A stretch of DNA of 39,935 nucleotides. Origin: Oscillospiraceae bacterium (GTDB taxonomy: Bacteria > Bacillota > Clostridia > Oscillospirales > Ruminococcaceae). The notes below the pieces were generated by a model, which worked only from the letters and a program-made list of their open reading frames with translations, searched no databases and had not been told where the DNA came from. The DNA is taken from NCBI GenBank assembly GCA_014799325.1, contig JAAVIE010000054.1:1-39935 (forward strand), read 5' to 3'. A program made the position numbers and the translations under genes. This document shows positions 1-8,421 of this stretch, one piece after another; position 1 is the stretch's first letter, and each line of letters starts with the position of its first letter.

Positions 1-440
1 ACCTTGATAGCCTTGGCTGTTCTGATTATTGGGGGAATTTTGATAACCTTGATAGCCTTGGCTGTTCTGATTATTGGGGAAATTTTGGTAGCCCTGATAA
101 CCTTGACCGTTTTGGTTATTTGGGAAATTCTGATAGCCTTGATAACCTTGACCGTTTTGGTTATTTGGGAAATTTTGATAGCCTTGATAACCTTGATAGC
201 CCTGGCTGCTCTGATTGTTGGGGAAATTTTGATAACCCTGATAGCCTTGACCGCTTTGATTATTGGGGGGATTTTGGTAGCCCTGATAGCCTTGGCTACT
301 CTGATTATTGTGGGAATTTTGGTAGCCTTGATAGCCCTGGCTGCTCTGATTGTTGGGAAAATTCTGATAACCCTGATAGCCTTGACCGTTTTGGCTGTTT
401 GGGGAATTTTGATAACCTTGGTAGCTTTGGCTGTCCTGAT
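1..440 (-). repeat. 45-bp coding tandem repeat (VNTR-like)
   Basis: About nine and a half head-to-tail copies of a 45-bp unit lie inside the repeat-protein gene; one copy is 54 bp. Units differ at synonymous positions (GGC/GGT, CAA/CAG) and at a few residues (F/S/P before Pro, N/S before G). The array continues past the left edge. Confidence 0.9.
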
Positions 441-603
441 TACTCGAAGTCACTATATCGGGAGTTTGGCCTTGAAAGCCGCTATTGTTGTCAGCCCGGC
501 TGTTGGAGCCTGTTTCGCCTGCGCCCTGATCGTTTCCGCCGATCAGCTCAGGTTCGTATCCCTTATTGGAAACGCTGCCGTTTTCGTTATTGTTTATATC
601 CAT
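1..603 (-). CDS. Partial Q/N/G/Y-rich tandem-repeat protein (N-terminal 201 codons)
   Basis: The reverse strand is open from an ATG at 603-601 to the left edge, so only the N-terminal 201 residues are visible. The start is supported by AGAGGA about 7 nt upstream. Residues 1-55 are polar and Asn/Gly-rich. From about residue 56 the protein consists of roughly nine and a half copies of a 15-residue unit (45 bp period), consensus QGYQGYQNFPNNQNG; one copy carries an extra YQG. Third positions vary between copies, so the protein sequence seems to be maintained rather than recently copied. No signal peptide or membrane segment is visible in this part. It lies 13 bp after the CPBP protease gene, probably in the same transcript. 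The composition is that of a disordered, prion-like low-complexity region. Similar tails often precede a small membrane domain, but the C-terminus is outside the window and the function is unknown. Confidence 0.8.
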   Translation of the reverse strand, partial: MDINNNENGSVSNKGYEPELIGGNDQGAGETGSNSRADNNSGFQGQTPDIVTSSNQDSQSYQGYQNSPNSQNGQGYQGYQNFPNNQSSQGYQGYQNSHNNQSSQGYQGYQNPPNNQSGQGYQGYQNFPNNQSSQGYQGYQGYQNFPNNQNGQGYQGYQNFPNNQNGQGYQGYQNFPNNQNSQGYQGYQNSPNNQNSQGYQG

Positions 604-616
604 TGAAAAATCCTCT

Positions 617-1816
617 TTATTTATTTCCGATCAAATTCAGTATACATTCAACTAAATAGTTTTTGCCCATAATGTCTATCATAAGAAGCTCGGCAATGAT
701 CACCGATGCGGTGAGCATAAGCACTGCTGTCTTTTTTCCGTTGCTTACTTCTCCCCACAGCTTCGGGGGAGAAAATCTTCTGATCCTTTTCAGCTTGCCT
801 ATCATTGAGAAAAAGCCGAAGATCGCCGTCAGCAGCACTATTATCAAAAACAGGGCATAGAAGGTCATTATCAGATGCTGCCCGTCTGTAAGCTCTGCCG
901 TTGGATCCAAAGATTTTGTCTGAACGGCTTCGGTGGAAACAAAGATCATTATTATTCCCCCGATAGAGTTAAAGAGAGAATGCAGCACCGTAGAGCAGAA
1001 CAGCGACTTTGTAGCTACCGCGATATAGCCAAGGCAAATTCCCAAAACAAAGGCATAGAAAAACTGTTGGAAATTTCCGTGGTAAATTCCGAAGCAAAAA
1101 GCGGAAACAAAGATAGCCAAGCCGTTGCCGTAGGGCTGTAAAGTCCTCAGAACCGCGCCGCGGAAAATAAATTCCTCAAAGAAAGGGGCAATAACTGTCA
1201 GCAGAACGAACAGCACAAAGGAAGAGCCGAAGTTGGGCGGATTTAAGCCTGTGGAGTTCATCATATCGCTGATGTCGCCGCCTGTGTTGATGATGCCTAA
1301 CTTCCACAGCAGCAGTATAACGCCCATTGTAGTTATGTTGATCATCATTCCTGCGCCGTAAAGGGCAGGGAAGTTGGCAAGGGCTTTTTTGGTGTTCTTT
1401 GGGGCTTTAAAGCCGCCGCAAAGATTTTTAAGACTGTATTTCAGCATTACTGCTGCCAAAATCGAGGGGATTATTTGCAGACAAAGCCCCGAGTAAAGCA
1501 AGGTTATGGCGTAAACAAGGCTTTCCGATTCCACACTTTTTAAAGCGCTGCCCAGCAAGGGTGAAAGACCGCTTGCCACAACTCTGATCAGCAATGTCAC
1601 CGTGAGGAAAAAGCCCAGCTTCAGGCAGTCTGCCTTGTAGCTTTTCATTATATTGGGGGAATTGGCATTTGTTTCCTCAGGGGGGCGTTCTCCTTGGCTT
1701 TCAGAGGATATACCGCCGACATCCCCGACTTGCGCTTCTGTATAAGCCGAGCCGTTATCGGCAGCGTTTTGGGCGGCGTTTTGATATAAGCTTTCCTGTT
1801 CCATTTTCAGCTCCAT
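617..1816 (-). CDS. CPBP-family intramembrane metalloprotease
   Basis: A predicted multi-spanning membrane protein of 399 residues of the CPBP/Abi (CAAX protease and bacteriocin-processing, PF02517) family. The signature glutamates and arginine are seen in FFEEFIFRGAVLRTL, followed by the His motif FGIYHGNFQQ and a third motif VLHSLFNS, in the family order. The first 60 residues are a polar, acidic cytosolic-looking extension; hydrophobic segments start near residue 68 and the last lies close to the C-terminus. The substrate cannot be told from sequence; family members process prenylated proteins, bacteriocins or act in immunity. The start is uncertain: the ATG at 1816 has its best purine run about 18 nt away, whereas an in-frame ATG at 1804 has GGAG 6 nt upstream, giving a protein four residues shorter. 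It lies 35 bp after prs and just before the repeat protein gene, so the three are probably co-transcribed. Confidence 0.85.
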   Translation of the reverse strand: MELKMEQESLYQNAAQNAADNGSAYTEAQVGDVGGISSESQGERPPEETNANSPNIMKSYKADCLKLGFFLTVTLLIRVVASGLSPLLGSALKSVESESLVYAITLLYSGLCLQIIPSILAAVMLKYSLKNLCGGFKAPKNTKKALANFPALYGAGMMINITTMGVILLLWKLGIINTGGDISDMMNSTGLNPPNFGSSFVLFVLLTVIAPFFEEFIFRGAVLRTLQPYGNGLAIFVSAFCFGIYHGNFQQFFYAFVLGICLGYIAVATKSLFCSTVLHSLFNSIGGIIMIFVSTEAVQTKSLDPTAELTDGQHLIMTFYALFLIIVLLTAIFGFFSMIGKLKRIRRFSPPKLWGEVSNGKKTAVLMLTASVIIAELLMIDIMGKNYLVECILNLIGNK

Positions 1817-1851
1817 GTCTGTTTTATAATAGCCTTTCCTATGCGGCAGGT

Positions 1852-2808
1852 TTAAAACAGAATAGACAGCGGTTTATCCGTGAATATCCTGTCGATAGCC
1901 TGCGCAAAAAGGCTGTGTGTTTCCAACTGTTTTATTTTGGGGATCTTCTTTTCCTCGGGCAAAAGTATGGTGTCAAGCAAAATAAGCTCCTTGATAGGTG
2001 ACGCTTCTATCCGCTCCAGAGCGGGCCCCGAAAGCACTCCGTGGCTAGCACAGGCGTAGACCTCTCCGGCGCCCCCAAGCTCAACGGCAGCTTTTGCGGC
2101 GTTGCAGAGGGTTCCTGCGGTGTCTATCATATCGTCAACTATTATGACTGTTTTTCCCCTTACATCGCCTATTATATTCATGACCTCGCTGACATTTGCC
2201 TGTTGTCTGCGCTTGTCGATTATGGCGAGACCTACTCCGATCCTGGAAGCGAAATTTCTCGCCCTTGAAACGGAGCCTACATCGGGGCTAAGGCACACAA
2301 GGCTGTCCTCCCTGCCTGCAAATCTGTTTTTGAAATATGGGGCTAACACAGAAACGCCCTGCAAATGGTCTAAGGGTATATCGAAAAAGCCCTGTATCTG
2401 GGGGCAGTGGAGATCCAAAGTGAGAATACGGTCAGCCCCTGCGGTGGTGAGAAGGTTAGCCACCAGCTTGGCTGAAATTGGATCTCTGCTTTTGGTCTTT
2501 CTGTCCTGTCTTGCATAGCCGAAATAGGGCATCACCGCGGTTATGCCTGCGGCGCTGGCTCTTTTCAGGGCGTCGATCATTATTAGAAGCTCCATAAGGT
2601 TGTTATTGACGGGGCTGGAGGTGGACTGTACTACGAAAACCTCCGAGCCTCTTACGCTTTCGCTGATAGAGCAGCTTATTTCGCCGTCGCTGAACATACC
2701 GATCGAAACATCGCCCAAGGATTGACCCAGGTCTTTTGCTATGGCATCTGCCAAGGGGCGGTTGGAGTTGCAGGAGAAGATTTTGATGTCCTTGCCGTGT
2801 GCATTCAT
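1852..2808 (-). CDS. prs: Ribose-phosphate pyrophosphokinase (PRPP synthetase)
   Basis: Makes 5-phosphoribosyl 1-pyrophosphate from ribose 5-phosphate and ATP in the cytosol, feeding purine, pyrimidine, NAD, His and Trp synthesis. At 318 residues it matches the usual class I length. Visible motifs are the ATP-binding/flexible loop [10 protein letters not shown] (95-104), the metal-binding [11 protein letters not shown] (132-142), DKRR (198-201) and the PRPP-binding loop [10 protein letters not shown] (224-233). I chose the ATG at 2808 because AAGGAA lies about 9 nt upstream and because family proteins begin this way; a longer reading frame upstream runs through the promoter. Context gives no hint of special regulation. 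It is a housekeeping gene next to the flagellar region. Confidence 0.96.
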   Translation of the reverse strand: MNAHGKDIKIFSCNSNRPLADAIAKDLGQSLGDVSIGMFSDGEISCSISESVRGSEVFVVQSTSSPVNNNLMELLIMIDALKRASAAGITAVMPYFGYARQDRKTKSRDPISAKLVANLLTTAGADRILTLDLHCPQIQGFFDIPLDHLQGVSVLAPYFKNRFAGREDSLVCLSPDVGSVSRARNFASRIGVGLAIIDKRRQQANVSEVMNIIGDVRGKTVIIVDDMIDTAGTLCNAAKAAVELGGAGEVYACASHGVLSGPALERIEASPIKELILLDTILLPEEKKIPKIKQLETHSLFAQAIDRIFTDKPLSILF

Positions 2809-2847
2809 AGTTTTTGTTCCTTTTTTGTTTTTTGTGGGTATGGTTTT

Positions 2848-2876
2848 ATTGTACCATAAAATGGGGAAGATTACAA
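2848..2876 (-). promoter_or_regulatory. Sigma-A-type promoter for prs
   Basis: On the minus strand TTGTAA (2876-2871), a 17-nt spacer and TACAAT (2853-2848) with TG one base before the -10 (extended -10). It lies about 40 nt before the prs start. Confidence 0.65.
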
Positions 2877-2912
2877 CACTTCTAAGAGAGGATTTCCACT
2901 CTCGCCACTTTT

Positions 2913-2970
2913 CTGATAGCACAAGTTAAAAAATGTGGGCTACCACTCGCACCACTGTACTGATAGCACG
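2913..2970. repeat. 47-bp repeat family, two units
   Basis: A unit starting CTGATAGCACAAGTTAAAAA at 2913 is followed exactly 47 bp later (2960) by a second unit that passes directly into the left arm of the composite palindrome. The same unit forms the array at 39703-39935. Confidence 0.8.
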
Positions 2971-3095
2971 AATTTCAAAAATCAACTGAGTTCGGATTTT
3001 TTGCCCAGCTTTTCAAGCAAAAAAGCCGAACTCAGTTGGATAAGAAACTTTTTAAAATTGCTTGCAATTTTAAAAAGTTTCTGGTTTTGAAATTC
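2970..3095. repeat. Composite palindromic element, copy 1
   Basis: Outer arms GAATTTCAAAA (2970-2980) and TTTTGAAATTC (3085-3095) are perfect inverted repeats. Between them are two more hairpins: 2983-3038, with arms CAACTGAGTTCGG and its complement, and a perfect 40-bp palindrome at 3043-3082 with 19-bp arms and a TT centre. The same layout with other inner sequences recurs at 33115-33223 and 33388-33494. Confidence 0.85.
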
Positions 3096-3418
3096 TTTTT
3101 AAATCAGGGAATTGCCGCCAACTGCCTTGAGAGAGCCATAATTACCACCAACTTTCTTGAGAGAACCAAATCAGCACAAGTTTTCTGGGAGAACCTAAAT
3201 TAGCACCACTTTTTTGAGAGCATAAAATAAGTGTAGCTTTTATGCTGTGCTTAAAAATTCAATCCCCCGCTGCGCAGGGGATTGTTTATTATTGTGTTGG
3301 TTGTTGACGGGAAACAAGTCATTTTTTTATGTGGTACTATCAGATATATTTTTGTGTTGTGAGAATTTTTATGTTTCTCTTTTTTGGCAATTACTGCTTA
3401 TCTATACGTTGGAGATTT

Positions 3419-3489
3419 CGCTGTCTGCGGACAGCGACCAGAGTGGCGCCGCCCCTCTGGACACCCTGCCACCCTTTGGAAAAGGGTGG
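3419..3489. repeat. Three adjacent hairpins (REP-like cluster)
   Basis: Perfect stems follow each other: CGCTGTC/GACAGCG (3419-3436), CCAGAG/CTCTGG (3438-3460) and CCACCCTTT/AAAGGGTGG (3469-3489). No gene overlaps. GC-rich compared with its AT-rich surroundings, which suggests a dispersed repeat element. Confidence 0.7.
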
Positions 3490-3544
3490 ACGGAAACTTT
3501 AAGCTAAGCATTTTCTCACAAGCAGTTTTTTTAAAGCAAGTCAT

Positions 3545-3577
3545 AAAAAAGGGACTGCTTTTTTCACAGCCCCTTTA
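3545..3577 (-). terminator. Rho-independent terminator after the hydrogenase-like receptor
   Basis: Read on the minus strand: stem AAAGGGGCTG / CAGTCCCTTT with an A-rich loop, then a run of six T. It begins about 20 bp after the receptor stop codon. Confidence 0.75.
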
Positions 3578-3596
3578 ATCAAAACTTTTTATCCTA

Positions 3597-5483
3597 TTAT
3601 TCCATACCCGTAGTATCTACCAATGAGGAAACGGTGGTGTTGATCTCCTCTACCACAGCGGAAACTTCCTTTACGCTGGTGTCTATCATTTCGGCGCCGT
3701 CGTTCATGTCGTTTACCGACTGTAATGTGAGATTTGCGTTGTTTTCCGTGTTGGAAACATAGCCTGTGATGCTGCCCACATTGTTGTTGATAAGCTCCAG
3801 ATCGTTGGTAATGGAAATGGTGTGCTGCTCAGCGCGCTTAACGGTCTCGTCTGTCTTGATAGCCAGATCTCTTACCTCGCCTGCAACTACCGCAAAGCCC
3901 TTGCCTGCGGAGCCTATGTTTGCGGCTTCGATTGAAGCGTTGATAGCGAGAATGTTGGTCTGTTCTGCGATGTTCTTGATGTCTCTGATTATCTCGTCGT
4001 ACATCTCGATACCGTTTCTGATCTGCTCAGCCGACTGACGAATGTCGTTGACTGCGGAGGTAATGTCGGCAATGCTGCTCTGCAGCGCTTTCATTTCGTC
4101 CACAATGGTGCTGTTTTTGCTCTTGTTTTCTACAGTAAAGCGGGAAATGGGCTCCAGCTTTTCCTGCAGCGCGTCAAGCTCAACTCTTACCTCATGTACG
4201 GATCTTTCAAGGGATTCGTGATCCTGAGCAACCTCTTCCTTTGCCTTAGTCAGGCGGGCTTTTTCGTAAACCACGCAGTTGCTTGGGGTGTTGTTGCCCA
4301 TGAATATGGAGATAGCCATGTGCTTGCAGGACTTGTAGCCGCAGGCATGGCAGTTGATGTTTCTGTCGGAAATGGTGTATTTGCCCATGCTGTTGTAGAT
4401 GCGGTCAAGCTCTGCCTCTGTGGGCTTCACTGTGTCGCCTCTTTCCTCGTATGTCCTGAGGAAGTCGTTCATATTGAGGGCTTTGAAGATGTTCTTGTGA
4501 TGTCTTACCGCTATCTTGTTCTTGAACGCCCAAGATTTTGCATTCTTCATAACGTCATAGGAGTTGAAGTTGCTGAACTTCTCTCTTGCGCCTGCACCTG
4601 AGTTACAGCCGAATTCGCAGGACAGAACGTCAAATACGGCGGGGCGCATTTCCTGTGATGTCTCTATGTAGCTGTCCAGATCGTCATAAACCTTGTTTAC
4701 GCCTTCGGAGGTCAGTACGTTCAGATCGGGATCGTAAACTCTCAAGCATTCCTTAAGACCGCCGGGCAGAGGGTAGAAAGCACCGTCGAAGCCTCTTGTT
4801 GCGGAGAATTCAAACTTGCTGTAGCCTGCTGTGAAGTTTATATTTTTCTTCTTGAAATAATCGTTGAGCTTTTTAAAGGTTATGTTCAGTGAAATAATTC
4901 CCGTGTTCTTGAATTCGTCGCCCTTGGCAAGGCAGGGTGTTAAGCCTACCAGCACGTCGTTGTTGCGCAGATATTTTCTTATGTAAATTGCGCTGCACAT
5001 CAGAGGGCTTTGTACAGGGGAAAGATAGGGGATAAGGTCGTGGTTGTGCTTTTCCGCGTAGTTGACGATAGCGGCGCAGGGCTGTGATACTATCTTTGCG
5101 TCGGGGAATTTTTTCAGATACTGAATGTGCATGTAGGTACAGATATCCGCGCCGAACGCGCCGTCGAACACATCATGTACGCCCAGATCCTTCAGCCATT
5201 GCAGAACGTGACGCCATGTTCCGTCAAAGGCAGATTTAATAGCAGGAGCAACGATCAGTGAAACGTTGCCGTTGCCCACTATTCTGAAAAATTCTTCCAG
5301 ATCGTCCTCATAATATCTTGCGCCGTGGAGACAGGATTTGACGCACTCGCCGCAGCGGATGCACTCCTCGTCGTTTACATGGACCACGCTGCCGTCGGAG
5401 CGGTTCGCCGAGGGAATGGGGCAGGCTCTTATGCAGGCGGCGCAGCCTATACATTTATTTGGATTAACAACTACTCTTGCCAA
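3597..5483 (-). CDS. Soluble chemoreceptor with ferredoxin and [FeFe]-hydrogenase-like sensor
   Basis: A 628-residue protein with no membrane segment or signal peptide. Domain order: two [4Fe-4S] ferredoxin motifs (Cys 11,14,17,21 and 41,44,47,51), a hydrogenase large-subunit-like domain (about 60-350), a four-Cys Fe-S motif of the CxxCxxxxC type (Cys 378,381,386,403), a coiled coil (410-500) and an MCP signalling tip around [20 protein letters not shown] (504-523). The counterparts of hydrogenase motifs L1, L2 and L3 are SQPCA (Cys136), LTPCLAK (Cys184) and SCEFGC (Cys289, Cys293), so the H-cluster cysteines seem kept, but the proton-relay Cys of TSCCP is Pro135. I infer a redox, H2 or CO sensor feeding CheA rather than a turnover enzyme. 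The start is TTG at 5483, set by AAGGAGG 9 nt upstream. It lies 74 bp after the membrane receptor gene and is probably co-transcribed with it. Confidence 0.85.
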   Translation of the reverse strand: MARVVVNPNKCIGCAACIRACPIPSANRSDGSVVHVNDEECIRCGECVKSCLHGARYYEDDLEEFFRIVGNGNVSLIVAPAIKSAFDGTWRHVLQWLKDLGVHDVFDGAFGADICTYMHIQYLKKFPDAKIVSQPCAAIVNYAEKHNHDLIPYLSPVQSPLMCSAIYIRKYLRNNDVLVGLTPCLAKGDEFKNTGIISLNITFKKLNDYFKKKNINFTAGYSKFEFSATRGFDGAFYPLPGGLKECLRVYDPDLNVLTSEGVNKVYDDLDSYIETSQEMRPAVFDVLSCEFGCNSGAGAREKFSNFNSYDVMKNAKSWAFKNKIAVRHHKNIFKALNMNDFLRTYEERGDTVKPTEAELDRIYNSMGKYTISDRNINCHACGYKSCKHMAISIFMGNNTPSNCVVYEKARLTKAKEEVAQDHESLERSVHEVRVELDALQEKLEPISRFTVENKSKNSTIVDEMKALQSSIADITSAVNDIRQSAEQIRNGIEMYDEIIRDIKNIAEQTNILAINASIEAANIGSAGKGFAVVAGEVRDLAIKTDETVKRAEQHTISITNDLELINNNVGSITGYVSNTENNANLTLQSVNDMNDGAEMIDTSVKEVSAVVEEINTTVSSLVDTTGME

Positions 5484-5557
5484 AGTTTATTTCCTCCTTA
5501 GGTATGGATAGAAGTAAGTAATATTAAGAACGATTTTTAAATTGATAAAGAGGTTTT

Positions 5558-7549
5558 TTATTCCTCCATAGGAAGCTTGAATTTTCCAACCAGATCTCTG
5601 AGCATCTGTGACTGTCCGTTCAGCTCCTGTGAAGCAGCCGCGCTTTCCTGCGCTGTTGCGGAGTTGGTCTGGACTACTATTGAAATTTGATCTACGCCAA
5701 TAGATACGTTCTGTATTGAAGAAGCCTGGTTTTCGCTGGAGTTTGCAACCTTTTTAACTATTTCCATAACATCGGCGGAGGCAATTACTACCTTGTCCAA
5801 GGTCTCGGCAGTTTCTTCGGTTATCTGTACGCCGTCTCTTACCGCTCTGCTGCACTCTCTGATGAGGGCGGAGGTGGTTTTTGCGGATTCCTGGGATTTT
5901 CCCGCAAGGTTTCTTACTTCCTGGGCAACTACCGCAAAGCCCTTGCCCGCTTCGCCTACCTTGGCTGCCTCGACAGCGGCGTTAAGCGCAAGGATATTGG
6001 TCTGGAATGCAATATCCTCGATAGCCTTGATGACTTTTTCGATCTTTTCGGAAGCGTTGCCGATCCTATCCATTGCGGCGGTCATGCGGTGCATCTGCTG
6101 ATTTGCTTCTTCCATAAGCTGTGCGCTGTGGTCAACTGTGCGCTTTGCGGATTCGCAGTCGGCAAGGTTCAGGTCGGTCTTGGAAGCGATCTCGGAAATG
6201 GACGCTGCCAGCTGCTGGATCGAGGAAGCCTGCTCGGTGGAGCCTTGTGACAGGCTCTGGGCTGCTGCGGAAACCTGATCCGATCCCATAGATACCTGGG
6301 AAGCGGAAAGGTCGATATTCTTGATTATATTGCTGAGACCCTCGTTGATGTTTCTCATGGAGTCCAGGATCTCGGACAGGTCGCCTACATAAGCTGTGGC
6401 ATTGGTGTCCATATTTATGCTCAGGTCTGCCTTTGCTGTGGCGGAGAGTATGCGGTCGATATCGCTTATAATTGTTCTTAAGTTATTTACGAGAATTTCC
6501 GTGGATCTTGCCAGAATGCCTACCTCGTCATCACCTGTCATGTGGATAGCAGGGGACTTGATGTCGCCGCGGGCAAGCATAGCAATTCTCTCGCTGCATG
6601 CCTGAATGGGTCTAACTATGCCGCGGCTTATGGCAAAGGCGATTATGATCGCTATAAGACAGAATACTACGGTAAGTACGATGGTAAGCACAACGGTGGG
6701 GATAGTGCCCTGTACAAAGTGTGTAACGGGTTCTTCCAGAGCGAAATACCAGCCGCCTACGTTTGCGTCAACGGGAGTGTAGGAGATGATCACGGTCTGA
6801 TCTCCTCTTTTGTAGTATTGGGTCCCTGTTTCGCCTGCAATTACATTTTGGTGTACCTCGGCAAGACCGGCATAGCTCGGATCCTGCTCGGCCGCCATTG
6901 CGGCGGACATCTGCTTTTCAACGGTGGTTTCGTCGCGGTCGGCAATAAAGATACCGTCATTGTTGAGCATATATACCGAGCTGTCTTCACTGAGGTTGAT
7001 GCTGTTCATAATACTTGTAAGGAAGTCTGCGGGAGGAGCAAAGTAAACAACGCCCGCGATCTCACCGCCGGGAATACCGTTTTGCCATAAGGGGGCGGAA
7101 ACGATTATAGCGTATTTGTTTGTGACTTTTGAGAGGATAGGGTCGCTTATGTAGCACTCGCCCTGCATAGCGTGCTGGAAATAGTCGCGCTCAGAGTAAT
7201 TCTTTCCGTCGAAAATGCTGGCGCCGTCTGTGCCTATGATGTTTCCTCTTTCAAAGCCTGTGGCAGATGCGATAGAGTTAATAATTTCCTGTTTCCGCTC
7301 TAAGGTTGTTGCGGGACTGGACAGATCGGGCACCGAGCCGGCAATAATGGCCACATTCTCATAGGACTGAAGCTGATAATGAATGCGCTGTGTTGATGTA
7401 GACACCAGCTCCGCTAAAGTTTCCTGCGCGGAACTCAGCTCAGACACAATGGTGTTGACGGTGGATACAATGCCCAGAATGATCGAGGGGATCGCAGCCA
7501 TCAGAATGATAGAGGTCAAAATTTTTGTTCTTATGGATTTGGATTTCAT
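5558..7549 (-). CDS. Membrane methyl-accepting chemotaxis protein (dCache-HAMP-MCP)
   Basis: A 663-residue chemoreceptor. TM1 is at about 9-31, an extracytoplasmic double-Cache-like sensor at about 33-280 (FDGKNYSERDYFQHAM is typical), TM2 at about 285-310, then HAMP and a long coiled coil with the signalling tip at IAFQTNILALNAAVEAA followed by [18 protein letters not shown]. No C-terminal CheR/CheB tethering pentapeptide is seen. Cache receptors usually bind small organic ligands such as amino acids or carboxylates; the ligand cannot be inferred. The ATG at 7549 has only a weak AGAAG upstream, while a strong AAGGAG sits about 60 nt further up before a six-codon leader frame. Two sigma-A-type promoters lie upstream. 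Output would go to CheA/CheW encoded elsewhere, with CheC, CheD and CheY encoded in this window. Confidence 0.92.
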   Translation of the reverse strand: MKSKSIRTKILTSIILMAAIPSIILGIVSTVNTIVSELSSAQETLAELVSTSTQRIHYQLQSYENVAIIAGSVPDLSSPATTLERKQEIINSIASATGFERGNIIGTDGASIFDGKNYSERDYFQHAMQGECYISDPILSKVTNKYAIIVSAPLWQNGIPGGEIAGVVYFAPPADFLTSIMNSINLSEDSSVYMLNNDGIFIADRDETTVEKQMSAAMAAEQDPSYAGLAEVHQNVIAGETGTQYYKRGDQTVIISYTPVDANVGGWYFALEEPVTHFVQGTIPTVVLTIVLTVVFCLIAIIIAFAISRGIVRPIQACSERIAMLARGDIKSPAIHMTGDDEVGILARSTEILVNNLRTIISDIDRILSATAKADLSINMDTNATAYVGDLSEILDSMRNINEGLSNIIKNIDLSASQVSMGSDQVSAAAQSLSQGSTEQASSIQQLAASISEIASKTDLNLADCESAKRTVDHSAQLMEEANQQMHRMTAAMDRIGNASEKIEKVIKAIEDIAFQTNILALNAAVEAAKVGEAGKGFAVVAQEVRNLAGKSQESAKTTSALIRECSRAVRDGVQITEETAETLDKVVIASADVMEIVKKVANSSENQASSIQNVSIGVDQISIVVQTNSATAQESAAASQELNGQSQMLRDLVGKFKLPMEE

Positions 7550-7661
7550 AGCTTCTGAGCGTAAAAGTTCTATTGAGGCATTTTAGAAAATGTCTCTACC
7601 CAACGCTTTCTCCTTTATTTATTTTTTATAAAAGGTAAATATAACATTATTAATAAGTAAC

Positions 7662-7690
7662 AGTATATCAATTTTTTAGCGATTTTTCAA
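7662..7690 (-). promoter_or_regulatory. Proximal sigma-A-type promoter for the receptor genes
   Basis: On the minus strand TTGAAA (7690-7685), 17-nt spacer, TATACT (7667-7662). Confidence 0.6.
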
Positions 7691-7694
7691 GATA

Positions 7695-7723
7695 ATAATA
7701 AAAAATGATCAGAAATTTGTCAA
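7695..7723 (-). promoter_or_regulatory. Distal sigma-A-type promoter for the receptor genes
   Basis: On the minus strand TTGACA (7723-7718, perfect -35), 17-nt spacer, TATTAT (7700-7695). With the proximal promoter it forms a tandem pair 33 bp apart. Confidence 0.65.
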
Positions 7724-7844
7724 ATTATTAAAATATTAGCTGTTTTTTTTGTACAGTGTTACATTTCTCTTGCGGAAAACATGCGCAAATTTTCCGTGAA
7801 TTGATGGAAATGTCAAAAAGAATGAAAAAAATTCAAAAAAAAGG

Positions 7845-7873
7845 TTGTTTTTTTTGCGCCGATGTTGTATAAT
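7845..7873 (+). promoter_or_regulatory. Promoter of the flgB (fla/che) operon
   Basis: TTGTTT (7845-7850), 17-nt spacer, perfect TATAAT (7868-7873). It lies about 95 nt before the flgB start and is the first promoter of the plus-strand locus. Confidence 0.7.
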
Positions 7874-7967
7874 GTTAATACTATTAGTTTATCATAATCG
7901 GTCACAGTCTCAGATACAATTATAAATAGTAAAAGCATAAAGTAAAAACTGAAAGGAAAATTGCCTT

Positions 7968-8339
7968 ATGACTTTGTTTGATACTACGGGCTTCCGCGTT
8001 TTGCAGGAGGGCATCAACATCTGCGCAAAGAACAGAGATGTTATCGCCAACAATATCATAAATCAGGACACACCCGGCTACAAGTGCAAGTATTTGCAGT
8101 TCGGCGCTGTTTTGAGAGATAAGATGAATGTTAAAGAGGGCGAGAAGTACACCAAGGAGCTGCATTTTGCGGATTATACCATTACCGACCGCGGCACCGA
8201 GGATCAGCCCGACGAGAACAATGTGGATTTTGACACACAGCAGAATCTGTTCGTGCAGAACAGCGTGCTTTATGATGCGCTGGTAAATCAGCTGAACAGC
8301 GAGTTCACACTGATGCGTTCCGCTATGAGAAGAACATAA
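7968..8339 (+). CDS. flgB: Flagellar basal-body rod protein FlgB
   Basis: Proximal rod subunit, exported by the flagellar type III system and assembled on the MS-ring/export gate in the cell envelope. At 123 residues it is close to the family length. The N-terminal rod signature is seen (ANNIINQDTPGYKCKYLQF, about 29-47) and the C-terminal amphipathic helix typical of axial proteins is seen at about 97-120. AAAGGA stands about 10 nt before the ATG. First gene of the plus-strand locus, followed by flgC and fliE as in most Firmicutes. Confidence 0.95.
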   Translation: MTLFDTTGFRVLQEGINICAKNRDVIANNIINQDTPGYKCKYLQFGAVLRDKMNVKEGEKYTKELHFADYTITDRGTEDQPDENNVDFDTQQNLFVQNSVLYDALVNQLNSEFTLMRSAMRRT

Positions 8340-8421
8340 TTTCACATAAGACAAGCATTATGAACAATTTTAAAATGCGAATTTGTAAAAAACAAACTTT
8401 CCCTTTTGAAAGGAGTTACTT

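Larger units (their letters stand above)
2809..3596. other. Gene-free 788-bp spacer with stacked repeats and hairpins
   Basis: I see no credible gene here. In order it holds the prs promoter, two units of the 47-bp repeat (2913-2970), a composite palindromic element (2970-3095), degenerate copies of the roughly 30-bp unit (about 3115-3235), a C/G-rich hairpin CAATCCCC/GGGGATTG (3260-3284), three adjacent hairpins (3419-3489) and a terminator for the minus-strand receptor gene. Small frames in this stretch (for example 3247-3507) lack a ribosome binding site. Confidence 0.8.
7550..7967. other. Divergent intergenic region between receptor and fla genes
   Basis: 418 bp, very AT-rich, no credible gene. 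It holds the two minus-strand promoters, a stray minus-strand ribosome binding site (AAGGAG, 7615-7610) followed 6 nt later by a six-codon TTG frame, and the plus-strand flgB promoter with a leader of roughly 88 nt. I see no c-di-GMP riboswitch motif in that leader. Confidence 0.75.

Noticed and set aside
4-659. Two long plus-strand frames across the left-edge repeat
   Set aside because: They are antisense translations of the 45-bp coding repeat, with unnatural repeats and no ribosome binding site. The minus-strand frame has a proper start and spacing to its neighbour.
7856-7863. Sigma-28-type -10 (GCCGAT) upstream of flgB
   Set aside because: No TAAA-like -35 at the right distance, and a good sigma-A promoter overlaps the position.
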